From contig CAJIYT010000015.1 of assembly GCA_905181715.1 (NCBI GenBank), positions 1-57,337 of the forward strand: a DNA stretch of 57,337 nucleotides. Reading direction: 5' to 3'. Shown in pieces: positions 37,302 through 44,895 of the stretch. The position numbers and the translations under genes are program-made. Source of the DNA: an uncultured Candidatus Poseidoniales archaeon (GTDB lineage: Archaea; Thermoplasmatota; Poseidoniia; Poseidoniales; Poseidoniaceae). The notes beneath the pieces are model-generated. The model worked only from the letters and a program-made list of their open reading frames with translations. It ran no database searches and was not told the DNA's origin. The number at the start of each line of letters is the position of its first letter. Positions within the stretch are counted from its first letter, which is position 1.

Positions 37302-38353
37302 CGCTTGGAGATCTGCATATTCCAAGAGACTTCATCGAGCCGATTACTTAGATCACTTCTGGTTAATGTGAATCTCCCCTCGGTTGACATAATTACTTCG
37401 CAGGCAGCATTTGCAAGATAAGCCACCTCTGCTGAACTGAGTTTCAAACAAAGGGCCGAGGTTACGGCTACAGCAGCAGCATCCAGCAAACCAATCACTT
37501 GCAGCGGTTGTCCAAGAGTACAGCGCACGTGAATTTCCTTTTCTTTAGCATTATAGACTGTCACTCCGGCTTCGCCTCCCAGTACTAAGAGGTTTGACCA
37601 TTCATTTTCTTCTAGCAGTCTAGCAGCGCACTCACTGGCATCTGCTGCACCCATTCTTCGACGCAACAACTCTAACCCTCTGGTTTGGAATAATACCCAG
37701 TCTACACCCTTTATTCGATGAAGGCCGGTAAGTTTAGGATCGCATATAGTTGGAATATTAGCCGCTTTAGCGGCTTTGATCAATTTTTCTGTACCCCAAT
37801 CGGTGAGCACACCATGACCATAGTCAGAAATCACCAATACATCTGATTCATTCATCTTCTCCATAGCCGAATCTATCAGTGCTTGAAGTGCTTCTTCTGG
37901 AACATCCCCATCGTCTTCGATATCCCAACGTAATAGTAATTGTTCATTGGTAATCAAAGAAGGTCGACTGGCAATCAAACGGTTTTTAACGGTTGTAACT
38001 CTATTTTCGACAGCTACTATTCCTGAGCAATTGATATTTTCCTCCTCCAAGGAATCAATAATTATCTCACCAGATTCATCATCGCCGACGATACTGAATA
38101 GAGATGTTGCTAGTCCGAGAGATTTGAGTCCTCTAGCAACATGCGCTGCAGCACCGACGTCATCATAGCGACTGGTCTCTTTGAGCACAGGCACTGGGGC
38201 ACGTGAATTCAAATCATTAGCATAGCCGTGAATATACCTATCTAACATTACGTCTCCTACAAGTACCACATTCCCACCACTAGGCGTCGTAAATATGGTT
38301 TTCAATTTGTTTAAGCGCGTATGGAGTTCCACTTCATCTTCATTCATAGCCAT
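37298..38353 (-). CDS. PfkB-family sugar kinase, RfaE/HldE-like, with altered catalytic motif
   Basis: The 351-residue protein aligns with the kinase domain of HldE/RfaE: LVGDVMLDRYIHG, APVPVLK, VGDDESG, VISDYGHGVL, CDPK and LANAACEVIMSTEG. Two signatures are changed. The GGAAN substrate motif is GAAAH (67-71), and the ATP/anion-hole GAGD is GLLD (288-291), keeping only the catalytic Asp291. The enzyme family phosphorylates heptose-7-phosphate or related sugars; with the glycines of the anion hole gone, this copy may have weak, altered or no kinase activity. It is translationally coupled to archease (GTGA) and starts 13 bases after the winged-helix gene. Confidence 0.8.
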   Translation of the reverse strand: MAMNEDEVELHTRLNKLKTIFTTPSGGNVVLVGDVMLDRYIHGYANDLNSRAPVPVLKETSRYDDVGAAAHVARGLKSLGLATSLFSIVGDDESGEIIIDSLEEENINCSGIVAVENRVTTVKNRLIASRPSLITNEQLLLRWDIEDDGDVPEEALQALIDSAMEKMNESDVLVISDYGHGVLTDWGTEKLIKAAKAANIPTICDPKLTGLHRIKGVDWVLFQTRGLELLRRRMGAADASECAARLLEENEWSNLLVLGGEAGVTVYNAKEKEIHVRCTLGQPLQVIGLLDAAAVAVTSALCLKLSSAEVAYLANAACEVIMSTEGRFTLTRSDLSNRLDEVSWNMQISKR

Positions 38354-38365
38354 GATTTCACTTCC

Positions 38366-39322
38366 CTACATTTGATCGCGTAATTCAGCCAATAACCTAG
38401 CGTGCTCTGACATACTTACATTCAGGGCTTCACGCAAAGTTCTGAGCATTGCTTCCTCGTCGGAGGTAATCTTACCATCCTCCATTGCGGTATCGAGAGT
38501 TAACTTGTAAGTTCGGACATTATCGGGAAGAGCAGGTTCGCTACGCGCTTTTTCCATAAGTCTGGTATGGGCATGCTCGTCAATATCAAAGGCGATTTGG
38601 AAGGTCTTAATCAAAGCCATTTCATCATCAGCCAGTTCCCCATCGATTAGAGCCTGTCGCAGCATATCGAGATAGACCTCTTCAGGAGGTGGATTGTCTG
38701 GGCTTCCTCTCGCCTCTTCAGAAAGACGTCTTGCCCGCTCAGGATGCATGGAGAGAAAATCTACCACGTCACTGAGTAATTGCTGTTCGTCCTTAGTGAT
38801 CTTTCCGTCCTTCCATGCTGTTGCGAACATTCTGCGGACCAGTTCTTCTCCAACTTGGGCATCTAACGAGGCAACACCTTCCGGATTGGAGACTGAAGAA
38901 ATCACCGGTATTTCGTGGTATAGCATACCTTCATCCAAGTGCGACAGAGTAATCATAATAGGTTGACCCTTTATGTGAATGTCAGCGACAATACAAGTCT
39001 TATCGAAGTGGATAATCTCAAGCTTAACAATGCTTTCTAGCAATTCTTGGGCTTTTTCTCTTCCTTGGATTGAGAGTGAGTAAACTCTGCGTTTTTGTTT
39101 TGCCCCTGGGATATGGCGTTGGGTGACGGTAAGATCTTCATTCTTTTCTAAACGTTTCAAAGTCCGCGGCACATGCTTGCGTTGAACGTGAACTGCAGCA
39201 GAAATGCCGGCTTGAGTAATTGCTTCGGGGGCCTCCCATTTACCCTTGGGCAATGGATGGTCAAGAAGGTGCAATAGAGTCCTATCTTCGGTGGTTAAAC
39301 TCCCGAGATATCCGTCAACCAT
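38366..39322 (-). CDS. Winged-helix DNA-binding protein with three TerB-like repeats
   Basis: The 318-residue protein has an N-terminal winged-helix domain (about 8-95) with LTTEDRTLLHLLDHP, a recognition-helix-like VQRKHVPRTLKRLEKN and a wing KRRVYSLSIQG. A linker domain follows (about 95-160), then three tandem acidic helical units with the core DGKITKDEQQLL (about 173), DGELADDEMALI (about 227) and DGKITSDEEAML (about 285). This spacing and the DGxxxxDE core resemble TerB/tellurite-type or EF-hand-like helical pairs. Probably a transcription regulator whose C-terminus senses or docks something. It is first in the leftward set with the kinase and archease, divergent from endA. Confidence 0.75.
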   Translation of the reverse strand: MVDGYLGSLTTEDRTLLHLLDHPLPKGKWEAPEAITQAGISAAVHVQRKHVPRTLKRLEKNEDLTVTQRHIPGAKQKRRVYSLSIQGREKAQELLESIVKLEIIHFDKTCIVADIHIKGQPIMITLSHLDEGMLYHEIPVISSVSNPEGVASLDAQVGEELVRRMFATAWKDGKITKDEQQLLSDVVDFLSMHPERARRLSEEARGSPDNPPPEEVYLDMLRQALIDGELADDEMALIKTFQIAFDIDEHAHTRLMEKARSEPALPDNVRTYKLTLDTAMEDGKITSDEEAMLRTLREALNVSMSEHARLLAELRDQM

Positions 39323-39390
39323 GTCTCGCCCCGACTCCTAACAGGGATAGGTGGGTGATTACCTTCTCGGTCTAACAGTGATATGGAGAA

Positions 39391-39398
39391 TTTTTAAT
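39391..39398 (+). promoter_or_regulatory. TATA-like element before endA
   Basis: TTTTTAAT lies 40-47 bases upstream of the endA ATG at 39439. It is inside the divergent gap (39323-39438) shared with the winged-helix regulator gene. Spacing fits an archaeal promoter giving a leader of about 15-20 bases. No operator-like repeat was seen in the gap. Confidence 0.35.
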
Positions 39399-39438
39399 CA
39401 GCCGGCGTACTCAATATGGTTTGGCTTCTACCACAGTC

Positions 39439-40506
39439 ATGGCGAAGCATCGACGTGAGTCAAAGCCTCGGAAAAGAACGGCTCGTCCTCTCTGGTTACA
39501 AGGCGATGAGGATGGTCCTACAATTGCTAATGAGCCGCCAACGGAAACCGATGGTGGCTGGCTGATACCAGCTCCCGTCTCCAGTCGTCTATACCAAAAA
39601 TCAGCACTTGGCAAGAACTTGACTGATGGTGCAATCCTCGTGGTTGCGGAGGAGGTCTTATTCTGCCATTGGCACCGCCACTTCCCTCTGCCAAGCGAAA
39701 CTTGGATCGAGGATACATTAATTGTTGATGAGCGCTTAGTCCAACGTTCTGTTGTGTTCGAACACATACGTTCCGGTGGAGAAAGATTGGTACCTGCTTC
39801 CCATCTCTCTTTGGATTGCGCCCCCTCTACATGGGCTCTTCGTTGGTCAAGAGAAGATCATCCTTCCAATTCAGAACCATGTGCTGAAGTGCGTTGGGCG
39901 ATGACCGAAGATGCTCTTGATTGGGTTGAGTTAAGCCGCTGGGTCTTGTCTGTATCGGCAGCAGGAAGAGTTGCAGAATTGGCAATTGTCGACCAAGAGA
40001 TGGATGTTACAATGTATCGTCTAGCAATGATAGAACCAACAGGAACCAATATTGTTCCAAAACGGGAGGATATGCAAGAAATGTGGCAGAAGAGAATTTC
40101 ACATGAGGGCGGTTGGTTCATTGCAGATTCTAGTATTTGGTCAGAGCGTTCACTAGGTTTTGACCATCTAAGTGGTCGTATGCTTCGTCAAGACGAAGCA
40201 GATTGGATAGATGGTGTGGAAAATAGAACGACCAGCCTATTCGACGACCTCTTGCAACGAGGACTGATTATGCGTCCCGGTTTCAAGTATGGCTGCCGCT
40301 GGCGGATTTATGAGGATTGGATCGAGAACTCTCACGCACCTTGGTTATTGCAAATGGTCGACGAAGTTAGTGGTGACTGGCAGGGGATCAGTCTCTGTGT
40401 CCGTCTCGCCGAGGGAGTCAGTAAAAGGTGGGTTTGTGCTATGGACGGGGATGATAACACCTGGTCCTTCCTCGAATTTAGACGCTGGCTGCCGGGTCGA
40501 GTTTGA
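39439..40506 (+). CDS. endA: tRNA-splicing endonuclease, two-domain (fused dimer) form
   Basis: The 355-residue protein cuts introns from precursor tRNA. The C-terminal catalytic half reads LLQRGLIMRPGFKYGCRWRIYE, then SHAPWLLQM, then LAEGVSKRWVCAM. The catalytic triad of the family is Tyr291, His299 and Lys329. The length and a degenerate N-terminal half point to the duplicated-unit form, which dimerises. ATG 39439 is preferred; a TTG at 39421 would add six residues. The last 54 codons, including Lys329, overlap the opposite-strand M6 protease gene by 162 bases. Archease, which serves the RNA ligase step, lies 2 kb to the left. Confidence 0.87.
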   Translation: MAKHRRESKPRKRTARPLWLQGDEDGPTIANEPPTETDGGWLIPAPVSSRLYQKSALGKNLTDGAILVVAEEVLFCHWHRHFPLPSETWIEDTLIVDERLVQRSVVFEHIRSGGERLVPASHLSLDCAPSTWALRWSREDHPSNSEPCAEVRWAMTEDALDWVELSRWVLSVSAAGRVAELAIVDQEMDVTMYRLAMIEPTGTNIVPKREDMQEMWQKRISHEGGWFIADSSIWSERSLGFDHLSGRMLRQDEADWIDGVENRTTSLFDDLLQRGLIMRPGFKYGCRWRIYEDWIENSHAPWLLQMVDEVSGDWQGISLCVRLAEGVSKRWVCAMDGDDNTWSFLEFRRWLPGRV

Positions 40507-42465
40507 GCCTTTGATGCCGAGAATAAACCAAAGGGCAGCCAAGACACAAGCAAGGGGGAGAACTCTCTCTGGTTGTCGCCATTCGTCAAAGGTTGACATT
40601 TCCTCTCCTTGTGCGGTTAATGTCACTTCTAATTCCCAACGGTGTCCTGACTCGGTTGCAAGAATTATATTTCCTTTGGCTGACATCCCTGGAATCAATA
40701 GATTATCGGGGTTGATTTCTATCACTAGTTCATCACCGTTACCAAGATTTTGAATTTGGGGGGTTTGCGCAATTCGTGCTAATGGGCCGTCTATTCCGAC
40801 TATCCAAGATTGACTACCATTACCCTCAAAAGTCAATGGAATCAGAACTTTCGAACTTTCAATAATGGGAATATCACTGGCAAAGGTAGTGGGGACCGGT
40901 CTATTTCGAGTGACAAGAAATTCATGATTTAGAATTATAGATGAACCTTCATCACAACTGATTTCTCCACGAATATAGCCTCTATTCATTTCAAAACCAG
41001 GTACTTCGAAGACTAGATAACCATTGTCCAACGTGACGTTTCGTCCATCAGTAGAACTGATATTTTCACTGAGATTACTACAAGGGCCAGTGATTTCTAT
41101 CGGGATCGATTCGTTGGCAAGAAGAATGGAACCATGATCGGGTAAGTCAACATCGATTGAATGACCACATCCAGATGAGGAGAAATCGATGTAAGTCGTA
41201 CCATTGTTATCTCTGACTGTCGCATTCCAATCAACCAATATACCATCCCTATTGTAAATTAAAATACCATCGCTACCAAAAACATCTCCATCTTGGAATA
41301 GATCACTTAGTTCTCCTTTACCAACACCGGCTAGAAGATCATTTCTTCCATCTGCTTCTAGTACAGACAGCCAAGGGTTATCTGGATGGCTATTGACCTT
41401 ATTTTCGTCGATATCACCACTGGTTATGTCCTGAATAAGTAGCAACACCCCTTCGCCAGGGAGATGATTATCAAAACCGGAACCCCCGCGTAACTCAATC
41501 CATACATATTCTCCTACTTCGATTTCAATACGGATTGCCGATCCTCCTTCTGCCATTTGCATTAGTGCCTTATTCGGCCCAAAACAATCACCACTTGATT
41601 GAGGCCAAGATGGAGTTAATTCTTCAAAGCGATCAAAACCCAGTAATTCCATTGATGCAGCGGTAGGTAATGCTGGCCAAATACCCTGTCCATTCCAATT
41701 CCCGCTAGCCATAATATCCCAATTTCCGACTCCCTTCCAATTGTCGATAGTAACTGCATCATGCACAGGATATAGATCTACTGCACCCATTTGGTGGAGC
41801 ATTTCATGCATTATTATTCCTCGATATTTACTAGATGCCATCGAGGCAATAACATAGTGCTCAATCTTTTGTTCTCCTTTGGTTTCAAGCACCCCAGGCA
41901 TTTGTGAGAAATGACTCCAGATACGGTTACTTCCACCGCCACCATCCTCCTGAGGTTCTGCTGGATGAAGGATTAGAAAGCGGTCTACTACGCCGTCATC
42001 GTTGTAATCTGCTTGTTCCCAAGCAACATCATCACCGATTTGATTAACCACTTCAGTGGCTAATGTGGAAGGATTGACACCATCTATTCCGGCATCCCTT
42101 GTCGAGCCTGAATCAGCCCCATAGGTTGTCATTGGAAATTTAGCCCGAATCACCTCATCGTAAATTATCAAATTTAATTCGATATCAATGCCACTGGTTT
42201 GGTTGAGGAATGGATTAGCGACGTCACGAATTATTCCGGCAGCGGTAGATGGATCTTCGCCACTGCCAGCCGGATTGTCTGAAAAGTCTACCATTACTAC
42301 AATCCAAGTTTCATTATTCTGGAGTCCGATTAAGTTATTGGTGTCCTCTTCAGAGGAATTTCTCTGCTCATCAATCCAATTCTCGACGATTTCGCCATTC
42401 ATTGCGAACCACGAACCTACAAGCAATAGCAGGACGGCGACCGGTACCGCTATTGAGGCTCGCAT
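40345..42465 (-). CDS. Secreted M6-family metalloprotease with C-terminal membrane anchor
   Basis: The 706-residue protein has an N-terminal signal or anchor (VPVAVLLLLVGSWFAM). The catalytic domain carries the M6 (immune-inhibitor A type) zinc motif HEMLHQMGAVDLYP (His220, Glu221, His224, Asp230), preceded by ADYNDDGVVDRFLILHP and followed by DIMASGNWNG, the usual Met-turn. A beta-rich C-terminal region follows, then one TM helix (about 634-650) and a cytosolic tail of about 55 residues. It should digest proteins at the cell surface. The tail is encoded by the 162 bases that overlap endA, beginning right after the TM helix. Forms a leftward set with tatC and the CxCH protein. Confidence 0.86.
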   Translation of the reverse strand: MRASIAVPVAVLLLLVGSWFAMNGEIVENWIDEQRNSSEEDTNNLIGLQNNETWIVVMVDFSDNPAGSGEDPSTAAGIIRDVANPFLNQTSGIDIELNLIIYDEVIRAKFPMTTYGADSGSTRDAGIDGVNPSTLATEVVNQIGDDVAWEQADYNDDGVVDRFLILHPAEPQEDGGGGSNRIWSHFSQMPGVLETKGEQKIEHYVIASMASSKYRGIIMHEMLHQMGAVDLYPVHDAVTIDNWKGVGNWDIMASGNWNGQGIWPALPTAASMELLGFDRFEELTPSWPQSSGDCFGPNKALMQMAEGGSAIRIEIEVGEYVWIELRGGSGFDNHLPGEGVLLLIQDITSGDIDENKVNSHPDNPWLSVLEADGRNDLLAGVGKGELSDLFQDGDVFGSDGILIYNRDGILVDWNATVRDNNGTTYIDFSSSGCGHSIDVDLPDHGSILLANESIPIEITGPCSNLSENISSTDGRNVTLDNGYLVFEVPGFEMNRGYIRGEISCDEGSSIILNHEFLVTRNRPVPTTFASDIPIIESSKVLIPLTFEGNGSQSWIVGIDGPLARIAQTPQIQNLGNGDELVIEINPDNLLIPGMSAKGNIILATESGHRWELEVTLTAQGEEMSTFDEWRQPERVLPLACVLAALWFILGIKGSNSTRQPASKFEEGPGVIIPVHSTNPPFTDSLGETDTETDPLPVTTNFVDHLQ

Positions 42466-42514
42466 GCTGCTCCCTTCCTCTCTATGGTTTGAATGGTTTC
42501 GCTCCGATGCTTGT

Positions 42515-43828
42515 TCAGATTAAACGATATCTAACTGCTTGTGTATCAAGGAAGTCGGCAAATTCTGCTGCAAATTCTATCTGCAACCAAGCCTGATCAG
42601 GCTGCATCTGCAGGCCAAATGGCGGGGGTTTAGAACTTATAAGAAATTCAACTTCGTTATGAGTCATAAATATTTCTTGACATTTATTTTGAACAACTTC
42701 CTTGGACCATGGATCGATCATGCTAGCCTTTGCCAAATCTGCATCAAGTCCGATTGGCTCTTGCTTTATGGTGCGGCTATTTGCTATCCTCATTAAGTCG
42801 AGCCCTCTTAGATCACATTGCAATGACTGCAGACTTTGCTTAAATGAGTCAGGAAGAGGTGAGGAGTCACATCCAGTGATAATTAAGTCTGTAATTTTTG
42901 AGTGTGCTATCACCTGTAATAATGAATCTCGTTCACTCGCTCTCGAGCATAGTCCATCGGCAGAAAAGATTCCAATGTTTTCTGGAATGTCATTTTTCGG
43001 ACAGGCAGCTTCACAGGCACAATCGGCCATCAATATTCGACGTAAGCCTCCCTCCGTATCGAGTATTTCCTTCAACCTGAAGGGAGTCGGCATACTTTGA
43101 TTCAATGGCCCATGGGCGAAAAATTCGACCAAAGTCACTGCGATTATTGCTATTCCAATCCATGCTCCAGGAGTTGAATCAGGCATGACTAACCAGAGAA
43201 GCATTACCATGGTTCCGTGAATACGTAAACGCCAGCCATCGGCATTTTCACGATGAACCATATTTGTCTTACCAGCAATAATCAATGCTGAAATTGCGAT
43301 AAGAACCATCAATTCGGACCAAGCTAATGCTAACGACAATCCTAGTGTTTCAGCGGCATCATAACGTCCAATCAGTCCAACATCTGCTTGAACCGAATGA
43401 CCCATTGCGAAAAACTTCGGCATAAGATAATTCATCGTAAAGTAAATACTGCCACAAGCCAGTAACCATGTACTGGCAAGCCAACTCAGTAACCAACGTC
43501 TTTCTGCTGGCATTAAACCTCGTGCAGAGAACGAATATATTTGCTGGATAGCTAGTGGTCCAACACTAATCATGGCGAGCAGTGCCGAACTTAACCATCG
43601 TAAAGCCGTCCATTCTGCCGGTTCGAATACGTTCATACAAGAATCAAGGCATGGATCTAAAACTCGCATGGTGTAAGTTAGAATTGAATCAATCTGGAAT
43701 GACCACACCACAGTTAGTATTGCAACTAACAATAATAATAGTGAGGCTCGATAAGAGAATTCACTTAGATGGTTATCGAGGGGTAAATCTTCATCAGCGG
43801 CGAGTTTTAATCCACCCATTAGACTCAT
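42515..43828 (-). CDS. tatC: TatC-type twin-arginine translocase subunit with a long C-terminal extension
   Basis: The 437-residue protein carries TatC marks in the first 240 residues: HLSEFSYR near residue 20, FEPAEW, IQQIYSFSARGLMPAERRWLLSW and six TM helices. TatC is the receptor and pore subunit that exports folded proteins with twin-Arg signals. After the last helix comes a soluble C-terminal region of about 195 residues not found in ordinary TatC (about 240-260 residues long). It has a cysteine cluster CACEAACPKN (about 270-279), more cysteines near 294, and a possible Rossmann-like stretch ITDLIITGCDSSP. ATG 43828 overlaps the preceding stop by one base (TGATG). TatA is not in the window. 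Confidence 0.77.
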   Translation of the reverse strand: MSLMGGLKLAADEDLPLDNHLSEFSYRASLLLLLVAILTVVWSFQIDSILTYTMRVLDPCLDSCMNVFEPAEWTALRWLSSALLAMISVGPLAIQQIYSFSARGLMPAERRWLLSWLASTWLLACGSIYFTMNYLMPKFFAMGHSVQADVGLIGRYDAAETLGLSLALAWSELMVLIAISALIIAGKTNMVHRENADGWRLRIHGTMVMLLWLVMPDSTPGAWIGIAIIAVTLVEFFAHGPLNQSMPTPFRLKEILDTEGGLRRILMADCACEAACPKNDIPENIGIFSADGLCSRASERDSLLQVIAHSKITDLIITGCDSSPLPDSFKQSLQSLQCDLRGLDLMRIANSRTIKQEPIGLDADLAKASMIDPWSKEVVQNKCQEIFMTHNEVEFLISSKPPPFGLQMQPDQAWLQIEFAAEFADFLDTQAVRYRLI

Positions 43829-44811
43829 CACACGAGATCCATGTCATTTGCCGGTGCTTGGGCTTGGGCAATGATTCTGTATGTTGAATATCCACCCCAA
43901 AGTGTTAGCATTCCTAGGACTAATAGCGTGCCCCATGCTTGGCCACTATCCCATGCCCAACCAAAAATAATCAGTAAACCAAGGCTAACGACTCCTTTGA
44001 GAATACCCTGTGGTACTGCGATTGAAATGTCTAGGTGAGTTGGCCCACCGCCGAACCTTCGTTCATAGAATTCACCTTGGAGAACAGCAGCGATTAATAG
44101 AATAGACAATGTGCTCCAGAAGTAGATATTACCCATCTCGAAATAACTCAGTGCTAGTCCCTCTTGACGCTCGGCTTCAAGAGCCTCAGGATCTTTTTCT
44201 GTGACAAAAAGAGATTGGTAATCACCGACGCTGACGGTCTTTGTAGCTAGGGAATCATTATCTTCAGCGGTTGCAGTTCCCGGTGCGGAACTAGTAAAGG
44301 ACAACAGATTCCATGCATCGCCTGCATTAGCGCCTTCTAGTCCATCAACTGCATTACCTGCCATTGAAAAGTGTATTTCACCTACATCACTAGCAGGGGC
44401 AGTCCAGTTTACCACCCAGTCATTTCCGGGCACAGTGTGACCAATTCCTCCAGTTTCAGTAGTGCCGTCAAGGATCATCTCAACACCTTCAGCGACTTCA
44501 AAAGTTCCAGCTCCATAATCCCATAATATGAAACCACCTTCTGCATTACTAGCGTGTTGTAATGTGATTGTGAAATTGTAGGTTTTGTCTAGTTCATAGG
44601 CACGTGGAACTCCAGATACCGATATTACGACATCGACTGATGGCGCTCCTGCTCCGTGACATGTACAACCAGTATTCAGGGTCAAGTCACCATTATTGGT
44701 CCATGGCGGTTGTAGAGCAGTAGAGGTTTGACTCCCCGGATATCCATTGACAGGAGCCAATAGCATTACCAAGAGGCAGGTGAGTAGTGCCAGTCGAGTA
44801 ATCGTCCGCAT
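43828..44811 (-). CDS. Membrane-anchored surface protein with a CxCH motif
   Basis: The 327-residue protein has a signal peptide (LALLTCLLVMLLAPVNG) and then GDLTLNTGCTCHGAGAPS (Cys49, Cys51, His52). A beta-sandwich domain follows (residues about 57-195) with the Reeler-like flow SVSGVPRAYELDKTYNFTITLQHAS and GGFILWDYGAGTF. C-terminal TM helices lie near 225-245, 262-285 and 290-312. Proteins of this style usually carry CxxCH heme sites near the N-terminus; here one spacer residue is missing (CxCH). Whether heme is bound is unknown. The stop overlaps the tatC start by one base, so the two are coupled. It lies downstream of pntB after a stem-loop. Confidence 0.7.
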   Translation of the reverse strand: MRTITRLALLTCLLVMLLAPVNGYPGSQTSTALQPPWTNNGDLTLNTGCTCHGAGAPSVDVVISVSGVPRAYELDKTYNFTITLQHASNAEGGFILWDYGAGTFEVAEGVEMILDGTTETGGIGHTVPGNDWVVNWTAPASDVGEIHFSMAGNAVDGLEGANAGDAWNLLSFTSSAPGTATAEDNDSLATKTVSVGDYQSLFVTEKDPEALEAERQEGLALSYFEMGNIYFWSTLSILLIAAVLQGEFYERRFGGGPTHLDISIAVPQGILKGVVSLGLLIIFGWAWDSGQAWGTLLVLGMLTLWGGYSTYRIIAQAQAPANDMDLV

Positions 44812-44868
44812 GTAATCACCTACGACCCGCCCAGATAAACCATGTTCTTGAACGTTGTTCCTTTCTAT

Positions 44869-44885
44869 TTCAGGATGGTCCTGAA
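44869..44885. repeat. Perfect 7-base inverted repeat downstream of pntB
   Basis: TTCAGGA, spacer TGG, TCCTGAA. It lies 10 bases beyond the pntB stop (44896) and 58 bases before the next leftward start (44811). No U-run follows. Likely an mRNA hairpin at the end of the transhydrogenase operon, or a regulatory site of the next gene. Confidence 0.5.
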
Positions 44886-44895
44886 GAAGGCGGCT

